A stretch of 64,000 nucleotides of DNA from Aphanothece saxicola GSE-SYN-MK-01-06B (GCA_019359745.1 JAHHGT010000005.1:186001-250000); one strand, 5' to 3'; counted from the first letter of the stretch, positions 17,730-32,052 are shown. Numbers and translations: made by a program. Notes: a model not told the origin generated them from the letters alone.

Positions 17730-20033
17730 TCAGCCGACCGCGATGAGTCGGGACAGGAAGAAGGCCCAGGTTGTCGCGATACCGCCCAGCAGATAGTGGG
17801 CGACACCGACGGCACGGCCTTGGGTGATGGAAAGCGCCCGCGGTTGGATGGCGGGAGCCACCTTCAGCTTGTTGTGAGCCCAGACGATGGACTCGATCAG
17901 CTCCTGCCAGTAGCCGCGGCCACTGAAGAGGAACATGAGGCTGAAGGCCCAGACGAAGTGGGCACCCAGGAACATCAGACCGTAGGCGCTGGAAGACGAG
18001 CCGTAGCTGTTCAGCACCTGGGCGGCCTGGGCCCACAGGAAGTCCCGGAGCCAACCATTGATGGTGATGGCGCCTTGGGCGAAGTTGCCGTTGGTGATGT
18101 GCTGGACGGTGCCGTCAGCATTGACGGTGCCCCACACGTCGCTCTGCATCTTCCAGCTGAAGTGGAAAATGACGATCGACAGGGAGTTGTACATCCAGAA
18201 CAGGCCGAGGAACACGTGGTCCCAGGCCGACACCTGACAGGTACCGCCACGGCCGGGGCCGTCGCAGGGGAAGCGGAAGCCCAGGTTCGCCTTGTCGGGG
18301 ACGAGGCGGGAGCTGCGCGCATAGAGCACACCCTTCAGCAGGATCAGCACGGTGACGTGGATCGTGAAGGCGTGGATGTGGTGGACCATGAAGTCGGCCG
18401 TTCCCAGGGGGATCGGCGCGGCGGCCACCTTGCCGCCAACGGCGACGATGGTGCCGTTGAACACTTCGCTCACACCAGCCAGCGCGTTGGGGGCGGTGGT
18501 GCCGGCGGCAGCGGCGTGCAGACCCTGGATCCATTGCGCGAAGACGGGCTTCAGCTGGATCGCAGTGTCGCTGAACATGTCCTGGGGACGTCCCAGGGCG
18601 CTCATGGTGTCGTTGTGGATGTAGAGGCCGAAGCTGTGGAAGCCCAGGAAAATGCACACCCAGTTGAGGTGGCTGATCAGGGCATCACGGGCTTTCAGCA
18701 CCCGATCCAGAACGTTGTCGATGTTCTTGGCCGGGTCGTAGTCGCGGATGAGTGCGATGGCCGAGTGAGCACCGGCTCCGACGATCAGGAAGCCGCCGAT
18801 CCACATGTGGTGGGTGAACAGCGACAGCTGCGTCGGGTAGTCGATACCGATGTAGGGATACGGCGGCATCGCATACATATGGTGCGCCACGATGATCGTG
18901 AGCGAACCCAGGAGTGCGAGGTTCAGACCCAGCTGGGCGTGCCAGGAGGTGGTGAGGAATTCGTAGAGCCCATCGTGACCTTTGGGCGCGGGGAACAGCA
19001 GGGGATCGCCCTTCTGGCCCTCGAGAATTTCCTTGATGCTGTGGCCGATGCCCCAGTTGGTGCGGTACATGTGGCCAGCCACGATGAACAGCACCGCGAT
19101 CGCCAGGTGGTGATGGGCGATGTCGGTCATCCAGAGGCTGCCGGTCACAGGATTCAGACCACCTTTGAAGGTGAGGAAATCGCTGTAGGCGGCCCAGTTG
19201 CCGGTGAAGAAGGCGGAGATCCCCGCGCCGAAGCCGGGGAACAACTGGGTCAGCAGATCCTGGTTGAGGAACTCATGGGGGAGCGGGATGTCGGCCACCG
19301 AAGCGATGGTCTTGCCGTTCAACACCAGCGGGCTGCCGGCGTCGATGGCGTCCATCAACTGGGTGGTGGGCAGCGACACGTGCAGCAGGTGACCTGTCCA
19401 GGACAGGGACCCGAGCCCGAGCAGGCCGGCCAGGTGGTGGTTGAGCATGGACTCAACGTTCTGGAACCACTCCAGCTTCGGCGCTGCCTTGTGGTAGTGG
19501 AAAACACCGGCGTTGAGCATCAGGCCGGCCATCACCAGGGCACCGATGGCGGTGCACAGGAGCTGGAACTCATTGGTGAAACCCCAGGCTCTCCACACGT
19601 GGAAGAGGCCGGAGGTGATCTGGATGCCGTGGAAGCCGGCACCCACATCGCCATTGAGAATTTCCTGACCGAAGATCGGCCAGACCACCTGGGCACTGGG
19701 CTTGACGTGCAGGGGGTCGGCCAGCCAGCCGGTGTAGTTGGAGAAGCGGGCTCCGTGATAGAAGGCGCCGCTCAACCAGATGAAAATGACGGCCAGATGG
19801 CCGAAGTGAGCGCTGAAGATCTTCCGGGAGACCTCTTCAAGATCGCTCGTGTGGCTGTCGAAATCGTGAGCGTTGGCGTGGAGGTTCCAAATCCAGGTGG
19901 TGGTTTTGGGACCTTTGGCGAGGGTGCGATCGAAGTGCCCGGGCTTGCCGAGAACATCGAAGTCGACGGGAACGGGGTTCCGGTCAACCATGTCCTTCGC
20001 CTTGTTCCCACGCTCTGGTGGGCTGATGGTCAT
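17730..20033 (-). CDS. psaA: Photosystem I P700 chlorophyll a apoprotein A1
   Basis: 767 residues, full length. It is the partner of PsaB in the photosystem I reaction centre in the thylakoid membrane. [12 protein letters not shown] gives the other two FX cysteines. Helices with LTTSWHAQL and IAHHHLAI carry chlorophyll-binding histidines. ATG 20033 is preceded by GAGGAA about 8 bases upstream on the minus strand, a usable ribosome binding site. The residues from [13 protein letters not shown] onward are conserved. It is the first gene of the psaAB operon, with a long leader. Confidence 0.98.
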   Translation of the reverse strand: MTISPPERGNKAKDMVDRNPVPVDFDVLGKPGHFDRTLAKGPKTTTWIWNLHANAHDFDSHTSDLEEVSRKIFSAHFGHLAVIFIWLSGAFYHGARFSNYTGWLADPLHVKPSAQVVWPIFGQEILNGDVGAGFHGIQITSGLFHVWRAWGFTNEFQLLCTAIGALVMAGLMLNAGVFHYHKAAPKLEWFQNVESMLNHHLAGLLGLGSLSWTGHLLHVSLPTTQLMDAIDAGSPLVLNGKTIASVADIPLPHEFLNQDLLTQLFPGFGAGISAFFTGNWAAYSDFLTFKGGLNPVTGSLWMTDIAHHHLAIAVLFIVAGHMYRTNWGIGHSIKEILEGQKGDPLLFPAPKGHDGLYEFLTTSWHAQLGLNLALLGSLTIIVAHHMYAMPPYPYIGIDYPTQLSLFTHHMWIGGFLIVGAGAHSAIALIRDYDPAKNIDNVLDRVLKARDALISHLNWVCIFLGFHSFGLYIHNDTMSALGRPQDMFSDTAIQLKPVFAQWIQGLHAAAAGTTAPNALAGVSEVFNGTIVAVGGKVAAAPIPLGTADFMVHHIHAFTIHVTVLILLKGVLYARSSRLVPDKANLGFRFPCDGPGRGGTCQVSAWDHVFLGLFWMYNSLSIVIFHFSWKMQSDVWGTVNADGTVQHITNGNFAQGAITINGWLRDFLWAQAAQVLNSYGSSSSAYGLMFLGAHFVWAFSLMFLFSGRGYWQELIESIVWAHNKLKVAPAIQPRALSITQGRAVGVAHYLLGGIATTWAFFLSRLIAVG

Positions 20034-20455
20034 CGAGACGTTCCTCGAGGGACGGGGTCGAGGTGGAGGTCCACCCCTTCGACGGACGCCGGAGACAGGT
20101 CATGCGACCGTTCCGGGCCCATCGGTGGGCCCCATGGCCGGGAGGACCCGACCATGGGCACCAGTCGCGAGGTGGGGGAAATCCCTTGCCACGACTGGGG
20201 CTTTGGGCCCCGAAAGGGGACCGCTGGCGGAAGTATAGGGGTCGAAAACAAGGCGAATCGGCCGCCAGTTACAAAGGTTTAATCCCGGCGGTTCCAAGGC
20301 TGCGACAGCGGTCTGACCGCATGTTGTCAACAACGTAACAATCAGAAAGTCCTTGGGTTTCTATAACCGCTTGCTGCATTGTTCGGCGCTTTTGACAGCT
20401 GATCTGCCCCTTTCGGGCCCCGAAGCAGAATGGCGCCACGGTTGAGGCAGTCCGC
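20034..20455. other. psaA leader and promoter region; upstream region of the next plus-strand gene
   Basis: 422 bp without a convincing gene. The half next to psaA would be its untranslated leader, about 190 nt if the -10 candidate at 20232-20237 is right. The other part holds the HLR1-like repeat and the upstream region of the plus-strand gene at 20456. Short open frames here overlap GC-rich leader sequence and lack family features. Confidence 0.5.
20232..20283 (-). promoter_or_regulatory. Candidate psaA promoter: HLR1-like element plus -10 box
   Basis: The plus-strand sequence gttacaaaggtttaat (20268-20283) resembles the HLR1 direct repeat (K-TTACA-WW-NN-K-TTACA-WW) bound by RpaB: the first half is perfect and the second imperfect. 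On the minus strand, TATACT at 20237-20232 is a plausible -10 box, about 30 bp downstream. No -35 hexamer is visible, as expected for a promoter that relies on an activator. The geometry resembles RpaB-activated photosystem I promoters, but this is a reading by eye. Confidence 0.4.
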
Positions 20456-21688
20456 GTGAGCGACAGGGGTCAGAGGCGAGGGGCCGCAGGGCGAGGGGCC
20501 GGGAGGTCCTGCCTCTGGGCCGGCCTGCTGACGCTGGTTCTGCTGCTGGTGCTTGGCGTGGCCCCACCGGCGGCCCTGGCGTTCAACCTGCCGGGCCGAC
20601 GCACCCCCGCTGCCGACGCCACTCCCCTGGCGGTGGGACGTTCCAGCCAGCAGGAGGTGGCGCCCCCCCTGGCGGTGCAGCAGCTGCAGGAGGCCCTGGA
20701 CGGGCGGCGGCCACGGCTGGAGATCCTCTCCCCCGCCGACGGAGCCCTGCTGCCGGCCGGTCCCTGGACCCTGAAGCTGCAGGTGGAGGACTGGCCCCTG
20801 GTGGATGCCGGCCCCCTCGGCCTCGGCCCCCACGTGGTGGTGCAGCTGGATGGGGATCCCCCCCTGCCGCTCACGGACACCAGCACCAGCATGCGGCCGC
20901 TGGAGCCGGGCAGCCATCGGCTCACCGTCTATGCCGCCAGGCCCTGGGGCGAGGCGGTGAAGGGCCCCGGGGCCCAGCGCCAGATACGGCTGCACAGGGT
21001 CGCGGCCAACCCCTTGAGCCAACCCGCTCCGGGCAGTCCCCAGCTGATCGCCGTCAGCCCCCGGGGGACGGCGGCCGGCACGCCGCTGCTGCTCGACTGG
21101 CTGTTGCTGGAAGCCCCCCTGCAGAACCTGCGCAGCGGCGACGCCAGCTGGCGGCTGCGGGTCAGCCTCAACGGTGACAGCTTCCTGGTGGATCAACAGA
21201 CGCCCCTGTGGCTGGAAGGCTGGCGCAGCGGCAGCAATGCGATCCAACTCGACCTGCTCGACGGCCTCGGCGAGCCGCTCAACCCACCGTTCAACAGCCT
21301 GGTCACGGAAGTGACCCTGGAGCCCGGCGCCGACGCCCCCCGCTGGCAGGGGGGCCGACTGCAGCCCGCAGAGCTGGCCGTCCTGCTGGGCGAGGCCCCA
21401 CCGCCTGCCGCGCCGGAGCCGGAGCCGGAGCCGGAGACGAAGACCGAGACCATGCCCGAACCAGCGCCAGAACCAGAGACGGCGCTGGACTCTGCCCCCG
21501 ACATGGAGACCGAGGCCCTGATGGGAGCTGGGGCAGCCCCCACAACCGGGCTGGGGAACGAGGTCCAGGCGGAGGGCGAGAACCCTGCCGAGAGCGAGAC
21601 GGCGACAGCGGACCGTCCCAACCCATCGGTGCCCTCAACCATGGCTGAGCAGGCCGAGCCTCCCCTGGATGGGAGCGTGGAGCCGTGA
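20456..21688 (+). CDS. Exported conserved hypothetical protein with acidic C-terminal tail
   Basis: 410 residues from GTG 20456. A hydrophobic stretch (about 20-42) ending in PPAALA-FN looks like a signal peptide. A beta-rich middle part contains LEILSPADGALLP, similar in style to Ig-like or 'bacterial Ig / intramolecular' repeats in envelope proteins. Residues from about 320 on are a Pro/Glu-rich low-complexity tail (APEPEPEPETKTETMPEP). I do not recognise a named family. The stop overlaps the start of the CbiG-CobJ gene by 4 bases, so the two are translationally coupled, although a role in cobalamin synthesis is not evident. Confidence 0.75.
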   Translation: MSDRGQRRGAAGRGAGRSCLWAGLLTLVLLLVLGVAPPAALAFNLPGRRTPAADATPLAVGRSSQQEVAPPLAVQQLQEALDGRRPRLEILSPADGALLPAGPWTLKLQVEDWPLVDAGPLGLGPHVVVQLDGDPPLPLTDTSTSMRPLEPGSHRLTVYAARPWGEAVKGPGAQRQIRLHRVAANPLSQPAPGSPQLIAVSPRGTAAGTPLLLDWLLLEAPLQNLRSGDASWRLRVSLNGDSFLVDQQTPLWLEGWRSGSNAIQLDLLDGLGEPLNPPFNSLVTEVTLEPGADAPRWQGGRLQPAELAVLLGEAPPPAAPEPEPEPETKTETMPEPAPEPETALDSAPDMETEALMGAGAAPTTGLGNEVQAEGENPAESETATADRPNPSVPSTMAEQAEPPLDGSVEP

Positions 21689-23463
21689 GCGTCAGCCAAC
21701 CCGCGATCATCGGCCTCGGCTTCGGGCCGACGGCCACACCGATGCTGCAACAGCTCACCCAGGCCGGCCTCTTGCAGACCGTACGCGGCCCGGAGGATGC
21801 GGCGGCGGCCGTCTGGCTGGCGGAGCACTGGGGGACCGCCGAGGCGGTGGTGGCCGTTGGGGCCTGCGGTCTGGTGACCCGGCTGATCGCCCCCCTGATC
21901 CGCGACAAGGACCGTGATCCGGCCGTGCTGGTGGTGGATCCGCAGGGCCGTTTCGTGGTGCCGCTGCTGGGGGGCCATGCCGCCGGTGGCGATCGGCTCA
22001 GCCAGAAGATCGCCGCCCTGATCGGCGGCGAGGCCGTGCTCACCGGCGCCAGCGCCGCCCGCGGCCGGCTGCCCCTGGATGCCTTCGGCCAGGCCTGGGG
22101 CTGGCGCCGGGGCGGGGGCGACTGGCGGGGCCTGATGGTGGAGGCGGCCCGCGGCAACCGGATCAGCCTGCGGCAGGAGAGCGGCAACAGCCTCTGGCAG
22201 ACGCTCGAGGCCACCGGCACTGCGGAGACGGCCGGCCCGGCGGCCCTGGTGATCAGCCCCCACGGCGGCGACGGCTGCCGCTGGCATCCCCCCGCCCTGT
22301 GGCTGGGCCTCGGCTGCGAGCGGGACACGAGCCTGGCGGTGCTGGAGCGCCTGGTGGCGGAGGGACTGGCGCAGCACGGGCTGGCCCCCGAGGCCGTGGC
22401 CGGCCTGGCCAGCATCGATCGCAAGGGGGATGAGCCCGCCCTGCTGACCCTGGCGGAGCAGCGGGGCTGGCCCCTGCGGCTGTTCGACGCCCCCACCCTG
22501 GCGGGGGTGAGCGTCCCCCATCCCTCAGAGGCGGTGGCCAGGGAGATGGGTACGCCGAGCGTGGCGGAAGCCGCCGCTCTTCAGGCGGCGTCCCAGGCGG
22601 GGGGGCCGGCCCGCCTGCTGGTGGAGAAGAAGATCGGTCGCGCCGGGGCCGGGGAGCGGGGTGCGGCCACCCTGGCGGTGGCCCTGGCCGGACGCCAGTG
22701 GGCTCCGCAGCGGGGCAGTCTGCAGTTGGTGGGCAGCGGTCCGGGGGCGATCGCCCTGCTCAGTGGCGAGGCCCGCCAGGCGTTGGCCGCCACGACCGTA
22801 TGGGTGGGCTACGGGCTCTACCTCGACCTGCTCGAACCGCTCAGGCGGCCCGACCAGCTGCGCCGCGAGGGCCGCCTGACCGAGGAGACAGCCCGTTGCG
22901 CCGAGGCCCTCGACCTGGCCCGCCAAGGCCTCGACGTGGCGCTGATCTCCTCAGGAGACAGCGGCATCTACGGCATGGCGGGGCTTGCGCTGGAGCTCTG
23001 GCTGCAGCTGCCGGCCCTCGATCGTCCGGCCTTCACGGTGCACCCGGGGCTGTCGGCCCTGCAGCTGGCCGCCGCCCGCGCCGGTGCCCCGCTGATGCAC
23101 GATTTCTGCACGATCAGCCTCAGCGACCGCCTCACCCCCTGGGAGGTGATCGAACGGCGGCTGAGGGGCGCCGCCAGCGGCGATTTCGTCGTGGCCCTCT
23201 ACAACCCCCGTTCCCTGGGCAGGCCCTGGCAGCTGGGCCGGGCCATCGAACTGCTGGGCGAGGGCCGGCCGGCCAGCACACCGGTGCTGCTGGCCCGCCA
23301 GCTGGGGCGCGCCGAGGAGACGCTCAGCCTGCACACCCTGGGCTGCCTGCCCGAGGAGCAGGTGGACATGCTCACCCTGGTCCTGGTCGGCAACAGCTCC
23401 ACCCGTGTCCAGGACGGCCGCATGGTGACCCCCCGGGGCTACCCGGGGGCGGCTCTGGCCTGA
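21685..23463 (+). CDS. cobJ: CbiG-CobJ fusion: precorrin-3B C17-methyltransferase with CbiG domain
   Basis: 592 residues starting at GTG 21685. Residues 1 to about 300 match CbiG: the central part has VGACGLVTRLIAPLIRDK and GGHAAGGDRL, and the C-terminal part has GLGCERDTS and ASIDRKGDE. From about 345 the chain is a SAM-dependent tetrapyrrole methylase of the CobJ/CbiH type, with LVGSGPGAIALLSGEA, ISSGDSGIYGMAG and FVVALYNPRS. It acts in ring contraction and C17 methylation of the corrin pathway, in the cytoplasm. Such fusions occur in other cyanobacteria. It probably forms an operon with the preceding exported protein. Confidence 0.93.
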   Translation: MSVSQPAIIGLGFGPTATPMLQQLTQAGLLQTVRGPEDAAAAVWLAEHWGTAEAVVAVGACGLVTRLIAPLIRDKDRDPAVLVVDPQGRFVVPLLGGHAAGGDRLSQKIAALIGGEAVLTGASAARGRLPLDAFGQAWGWRRGGGDWRGLMVEAARGNRISLRQESGNSLWQTLEATGTAETAGPAALVISPHGGDGCRWHPPALWLGLGCERDTSLAVLERLVAEGLAQHGLAPEAVAGLASIDRKGDEPALLTLAEQRGWPLRLFDAPTLAGVSVPHPSEAVAREMGTPSVAEAAALQAASQAGGPARLLVEKKIGRAGAGERGAATLAVALAGRQWAPQRGSLQLVGSGPGAIALLSGEARQALAATTVWVGYGLYLDLLEPLRRPDQLRREGRLTEETARCAEALDLARQGLDVALISSGDSGIYGMAGLALELWLQLPALDRPAFTVHPGLSALQLAAARAGAPLMHDFCTISLSDRLTPWEVIERRLRGAASGDFVVALYNPRSLGRPWQLGRAIELLGEGRPASTPVLLARQLGRAEETLSLHTLGCLPEEQVDMLTLVLVGNSSTRVQDGRMVTPRGYPGAALA

Positions 23464-23473
23464 GGGCAGGCGT

Positions 23474-23481
23474 CAAAAAAA
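23474..23481 (-). terminator. T-run after tRNA-Pro
   Basis: The plus strand has a run of A at 23474-23481, which reads as T7 directly after the 3' end of the minus-strand tRNA-Pro. With the folded tRNA it could serve as a simple terminator. Confidence 0.4.
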
Positions 23482-23555
23482 TCGGGATGACAGGATTCGA
23501 ACCTGCGGCCCCTTCGTCCCGAACGAAGTGCGCTACCAAGCTGCGCCACATCCCG
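23482..23555 (-). tRNA. tRNA-Pro (anticodon CGG)
   Basis: A 74-nt cloverleaf on the minus strand. The acceptor arms CGGGATG and CATCCCG pair fully. The D arm has GCGCAGCTTGGTAGCGC, the anticodon stem is CTTCG/CGAAG with loop TTCGGGA (anticodon CGG), and the T arm has GGTTCGAATCC. It decodes the proline codon CCG. No CCA is encoded. Confidence 0.95.
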
Positions 23556-23573
23556 ATGGCCAGACTTTAGGGG

Positions 23574-24521
23574 ATGGAGCGCAGCGACCGTCCTGCCTAC
23601 AGTCCGCCCAGCCCAGCGACCCCCGTGACCATCAGCGACCCCAGGCCCGCCCCTGCCAAGCCCCCCTGGTTGCGGGTCAAGGCGCCGCAGCGGGAGCGGA
23701 TCGGGGCGGTGGCGGACCTGCTGGTCGACCTCAAGCTCAACACGGTCTGCCAGGAGGCCAGCTGCCCGAACATCGGCGAGTGCTTCGCCGGCGGCACCGC
23801 CACCTTCCTGATCATGGGGCCGGGCTGCACCCGGGCCTGTCCCTACTGCGACATCGACTTCGACCGCAGCGTGCGGGCGCTGGATCCCACCGAGCCCGAG
23901 CGACTGGGGGAAGCGGTGCGGCGCCTGGGCCTGAGCCATGTGGTGATCACCTCGGTCAACCGGGACGACCTGGCCGATGGCGGCGCCAGCCAGTTCGTCG
24001 CCTGCATCGAGGCCGTGCGCCGCAACGCGCCCCTGACCACGATCGAGGTGCTGCTGCCGGATCTCTGCGGCACCTGGGAGGCCCTGGCGGTGGTGATGGC
24101 GGCGGCGCCGGAGGTGCTCAACCACAACATCGAAACCGTGCCCCGGCTCTACCGGCAGGTGCGGCCCCAGGGGGTGTATGAACGCTCGCTGGAGCTGCTG
24201 CGCCGGGTGCGGGAGGGCTGGCCGCGCACCTACACCAAATCAGGGTTGATGGTGGGTCTGGGCGAAAACAACGCCGAGGTGCAAGGGGTGATGGCCGACC
24301 TGCGCGCCCACGCCGTCGACATCGTCACGATCGGCCAGTACCTCTCCCCCGGTCCCAAACATCTGCAGGTGCAGCGTTTTGTCTCCCCTGAAGTGTTCGA
24401 AGAGTTCCGCCGCCACGGCGAAACCGACCTGGGCTTCCTGCAGGTGGTGAGCAGTCCGCTCACCCGGAGCAGCTATCACGCCGGCGAGGTGCGGCGCCTG
24501 ATGCGCGAGCACCCCCGCTGA
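23574..24521 (+). CDS. lipA: Lipoyl synthase
   Basis: 315 residues. This radical SAM enzyme inserts two sulfur atoms into protein-bound octanoyl groups to make lipoate for pyruvate dehydrogenase and the glycine cleavage system. The auxiliary-cluster motif [12 protein letters not shown] and the radical SAM motif [10 protein letters not shown] are intact, and the late [11 protein letters not shown] motif with the conserved RSSYHA is present. The first ATG (23574) gives a Pro-rich N-terminal extension; GTG 23625 is a reasonable alternative start just before the conserved part. It is on the opposite strand from tRNA-Pro, 18 bp away. Confidence 0.96.
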   Translation: MERSDRPAYSPPSPATPVTISDPRPAPAKPPWLRVKAPQRERIGAVADLLVDLKLNTVCQEASCPNIGECFAGGTATFLIMGPGCTRACPYCDIDFDRSVRALDPTEPERLGEAVRRLGLSHVVITSVNRDDLADGGASQFVACIEAVRRNAPLTTIEVLLPDLCGTWEALAVVMAAAPEVLNHNIETVPRLYRQVRPQGVYERSLELLRRVREGWPRTYTKSGLMVGLGENNAEVQGVMADLRAHAVDIVTIGQYLSPGPKHLQVQRFVSPEVFEEFRRHGETDLGFLQVVSSPLTRSSYHAGEVRRLMREHPR

Positions 24522-24526
24522 TCAGA

Positions 24527-24573
24527 ACCGGACCCCGATGCAGGATTGGGACGTCGCAGCCCCCCGGTCCGGT
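24527..24573 (+). promoter_or_regulatory. Inverted repeat ending at a start codon
   Basis: accggacc (24527-24534) and ggtccggt (24566-24573) are perfect 8-bp complements. The right arm ends one base before the ATG at 24575, so an RNA hairpin would cover the ribosome binding region of the small exported protein. It could regulate translation, or serve as the lipA terminator, although no T-run follows. Confidence 0.35.
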
Positions 24574-24574
24574 C

Positions 24575-24916
24575 ATGAGCAAACTCGCCTCCCTCGGCCT
24601 GGTGGTGGCCCTGCTGACGCCGGGGGAGCCGGCCCTGGCCGTGCCGCACGTGTACTCCGATGTGGTGCTGGGGGTGAATGACCTGATGGCCTGCGTGGAG
24701 AACGCCAAGAAGGTGGCCAGCAAGAACGGCTTCACCGACGATGTCCAGGTGCTCGGCACCGGCGAGAGCCGCTCGGTGTACGCCGACCACGCCAGCCTTC
24801 CCATGGCCGTCTCGATCAGCTGCAGCACAAAGCTGGGTGCGGCGTCGATCGCCGTGGCCGGCATGAACAACGACGACACCTTCGCCGCATTCAAGAAGGT
24901 CTACGACGACTTCTGA
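24575..24916 (+). CDS. Small exported protein of unknown function
   Basis: 113 residues. A short signal peptide ends near EPALAVPH. The mature part contains two cysteines (LMACVENA and SISCSTK) that could form a disulfide, and a hydrophobic centre with SISCSTKLGAASIAVAG. I recognise no characterised family. It lies 54 bp after lipA on the same strand and converges with glutamate synthase 20 bp downstream. It is probably periplasmic or lumenal. Confidence 0.7.
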   Translation: MSKLASLGLVVALLTPGEPALAVPHVYSDVVLGVNDLMACVENAKKVASKNGFTDDVQVLGTGESRSVYADHASLPMAVSISCSTKLGAASIAVAGMNNDDTFAAFKKVYDDF

Positions 24917-24935
24917 GCCTCACCCCCAGGCCCGC

Positions 24936-29540
<4,605 letters not shown>

Positions 29541-29752
29541 AGGCCGGGTTGGTGCTGCTGAAACGGAGCTGGAGATGGCTTGAAAGCAACAAGCCTAAAG
29601 AGGCCGGCAGGAAGGGCCCGCCGGGGAGCTGCCGTGTCACCCGTGCAGCAGCCGTGTCCGCGACGACAGGGCGAGCTGCCGATCCTAGGCAGCCGCCGCT
29701 GCCCCAAAGCAGCGGGACTAACTTTTTCTATGCAGCGGCAGGACCCCAATCC

Positions 29753-31612
29753 ATGGCCAGGACCCTTCCGATCACCCTGGTCCTGCTGGCCCTGATCGGA
29801 GGCCCGCGGGTCACCGAGGCCGCCCCCCCGCCGATGCCACCGGCCCTGCCGGAGCTGGATCCCCCGTCGCGCCGCCGGCCGGAGCCTGTGCGGCTGGCCC
29901 CTGCGGCGGAGATCGGCGGCACCCAGCTGGCGCTCAACGGCCGCCGTCAGCAGGCCGCCTGGCGTTGGGGGGGCCAGGACCCACGTCAGCCCCAGGCGTT
30001 GTGGCTGCCCCTGGAAGTGCTGGAAGGCCAGCTGGGCTTCAGCAGCCGGTCCAGGCCCGATGGCGCTTTGGCGCTGGAATGGTTCGGGCGGGAGCTGGTG
30101 GTGCCCGCCAGCCAGCAGCGCTCGCTGGCGGATGAGGTGGCCGTCGACGTGGCAACGATCCTTCAGAACGTCGGAGTGGCGGTGGAGCGTCGCGGCGACC
30201 TGCTGGATCTGCGCCTGCCGGCGCCCCGCCTGCTCCAGGTGCGGAGCTCCGAGCAGGCGGGCTTCCGGCGCGTGGTGCTCGACCTCGATGGCCCCACCCT
30301 GGTACGCAGCAGCGATGGCGGCGTCCAGCTGGCCCTGCTCAGCCGGACCGACCAGCTGGCCCAGCTCACCGCCCGGGGCCTGCGCAGCGGAGCCGATGGA
30401 GCGGACCTGAACCTGAACGTCCCGGGCGGCACCGCGCCCCTGCGCCTGTTCACCCTGGGGGAACCCGCCCGGGTGGTCATCGACCTGCCCCTGAGCGGCA
30501 CCACCGGCACGGCAGCGACGCCACCGACGGCTCCGGCGCCGATCGATCCGCGGCTGCTGGCGCTGCTGGGGCCCCAGCTGCGCTGGGACCAGCAGGTGCG
30601 CGCCGTGGGGGGCACCAGGGTCCAGATCAATGCCGTCAGGGTCGATCCCCGCAGCGGGCCGCTGGAACTGCGGACCCTCAGCCGGCCCGATGGGATGGCG
30701 GGCCTGAGCTCCCTGGCGGCCCTGGCCCAGCGCCAGGACGCCCTGGTGGCGATCAACGGCGGCTTCTTCAACCGGGTGCGCCGCCTTCCGCTCGGCGCCC
30801 TGCGGGACCAGGGCCGCTGGCTGTCCGGGCCGATCCTCAACCGGGGCGCCGTGGGCTGGGATCCCCGCAGCCTGCCGCGCTTCGGGCGCCTGCGGCTGGA
30901 CGAATGGATCAGCGATGACCGAGGCCGGCGCTGGCCGCTGCTGACCGTGAACAGCGGTTACGCCCAGCGGGGCCTGAGCCGCTACACCGCTGACTGGGGC
31001 CGGCTCTACCAGGCCCTGACCGGCTCAGAAACGGGCGTGATGCTGAGCGGCGGGCGCGTGCAGCGGCGGATCGGCAGCCAGGAGCTGGCGGCGGGGGTGC
31101 CGCTGCGGCCGGAGGACACCCTGGTGGTGGCCCGCGCCGGGGCCGTCCTGCCCTGGAATGAAGGGGAGTCGTTGCGCCTGGAGAGCCGGCCCAGCGACCC
31201 CCTGGGCAACGCCGGCTCCGTGATGGGAGGCGGGCCGCTGCTGCTGCAGAACGGCCGCATCGTGCTCAACGGCAGCGCCGAAGGGTTCGGGGCCGCCTTC
31301 CTCCGGCAAGGGGCCCCCCGGACCGTGGTGGGCAGCGATGGCACCCTGCTCTGGCTGGTGACCCTGGAGGGCGCCGGGGGGAGCGCCGGGCCCACCCTTG
31401 CCGAGACCGCCTGGCTGCTGCAGCAACTGGGCCTGGTCGATGCCCTCAACCTCGATGGCGGCAGTTCCACCGGCCTGGTGATGGGCGGCAGCCACCGGGT
31501 CAAGGGCCGGGGTGTGGCCGGCTCGGTTCACAACGGCCTGGGGCTGGTGCCGGTCGGGGGCGGCGCGGCGACCACCGGCCTGGGTCCCACCAGCCAGCGG
31601 CTGGCAAACTGA
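29753..31612 (+). CDS. Exported phosphodiester-glycosidase-family protein
   Basis: 619 residues from ATG 29753, chosen because it is followed at once by a signal peptide (MARTLPITLVLLALIGG); the frame is open upstream but that part looks non-coding. The middle (about 160-260) resembles AMIN-like beta modules (GFRRVVLDLDG, ARVVIDLPL). The C-terminal half is the NAGPA/phosphodiester glycosidase family: AINGGFFN, MGGGPLLL, and NLDGGSSTGLVMGG with the conserved DGG. It is probably periplasmic and may trim or modify cell-wall or sugar-phosphodiester material. The substrate is unknown. It starts divergently from glutamate synthase. Confidence 0.85.
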   Translation: MARTLPITLVLLALIGGPRVTEAAPPPMPPALPELDPPSRRRPEPVRLAPAAEIGGTQLALNGRRQQAAWRWGGQDPRQPQALWLPLEVLEGQLGFSSRSRPDGALALEWFGRELVVPASQQRSLADEVAVDVATILQNVGVAVERRGDLLDLRLPAPRLLQVRSSEQAGFRRVVLDLDGPTLVRSSDGGVQLALLSRTDQLAQLTARGLRSGADGADLNLNVPGGTAPLRLFTLGEPARVVIDLPLSGTTGTAATPPTAPAPIDPRLLALLGPQLRWDQQVRAVGGTRVQINAVRVDPRSGPLELRTLSRPDGMAGLSSLAALAQRQDALVAINGGFFNRVRRLPLGALRDQGRWLSGPILNRGAVGWDPRSLPRFGRLRLDEWISDDRGRRWPLLTVNSGYAQRGLSRYTADWGRLYQALTGSETGVMLSGGRVQRRIGSQELAAGVPLRPEDTLVVARAGAVLPWNEGESLRLESRPSDPLGNAGSVMGGGPLLLQNGRIVLNGSAEGFGAAFLRQGAPRTVVGSDGTLLWLVTLEGAGGSAGPTLAETAWLLQQLGLVDALNLDGGSSTGLVMGGSHRVKGRGVAGSVHNGLGLVPVGGGAATTGLGPTSQRLAN

Positions 31613-31631
31613 ACCCATTCGCCACTTCACC

Positions 31632-31967
31632 GTGCCCCGGGGCCACAGCCTTCGCCTCACCCCCGCCGCCGCCGCCGAGCTGTGCCGCCAGGCGGCCGTG
31701 GCGGGCACCCCGGGGCTGATGCACCTGGAGCTGCTCGAGGGCGCCTGCGAAGCCTGGGCGATCCGGCTGCGCCCCGGCCACCTGGCCGGCACCCCCGTGG
31801 CCCGGGCCGACGGCATCACCCTCTATTCGCCCGCCGGGCAGCTGCCGCTGCTGCAGGGCCTGCAGCTCGACTACCGGGGCGACCTCAGCGGCGGCGGGTT
31901 TCTGGTGCGTCCCGGGCCGGGCGTGCGCAGCTGTGCCTGCGGGGCCGCCTTCAGCCGCGAGACGTGA
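31632..31967 (+). CDS. A-type Fe-S carrier-like protein (HesB/IscA/SufA fold)
   Basis: 111 residues from GTG 31632, the only usual start codon after the preceding stop. [11 protein letters not shown] resembles the IscA/HesB N-terminus. The three cysteines have the family arrangement: EGACEAW, then SCACG (C-x-C-G) near the end. The DGITLY and [15 protein letters not shown] segments correspond to the D-x-x-Y and G-F-x-F-x-N-P region, though the terminal N-P motif reads RPGPG. It is likely an iron-sulfur carrier or a divergent paralogue. It begins 19 bp after the glycosidase-family gene. Confidence 0.72.
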   Translation: MPRGHSLRLTPAAAAELCRQAAVAGTPGLMHLELLEGACEAWAIRLRPGHLAGTPVARADGITLYSPAGQLPLLQGLQLDYRGDLSGGGFLVRPGPGVRSCACGAAFSRET

Positions 31968-32006
31968 GCGGGACGACGACGAAGTAAGGTGTCGGATTGT
32001 CGAAAC

Positions 32007-32022
32007 GGTCGGACAACCGACC
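32007..32022 (+). promoter_or_regulatory. Small hairpin in the rpsL leader
   Basis: ggtcgg (32007-32012) pairs with ccgacc (32017-32022) across a 4-base loop, about 30 bp before the rpsL ATG. It could belong to a ribosomal-protein feedback site or be chance in GC-rich DNA. Confidence 0.25.
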
Positions 32023-32052
32023 TGTCCACACCGAGCAGCACCCCGGCCTTCG

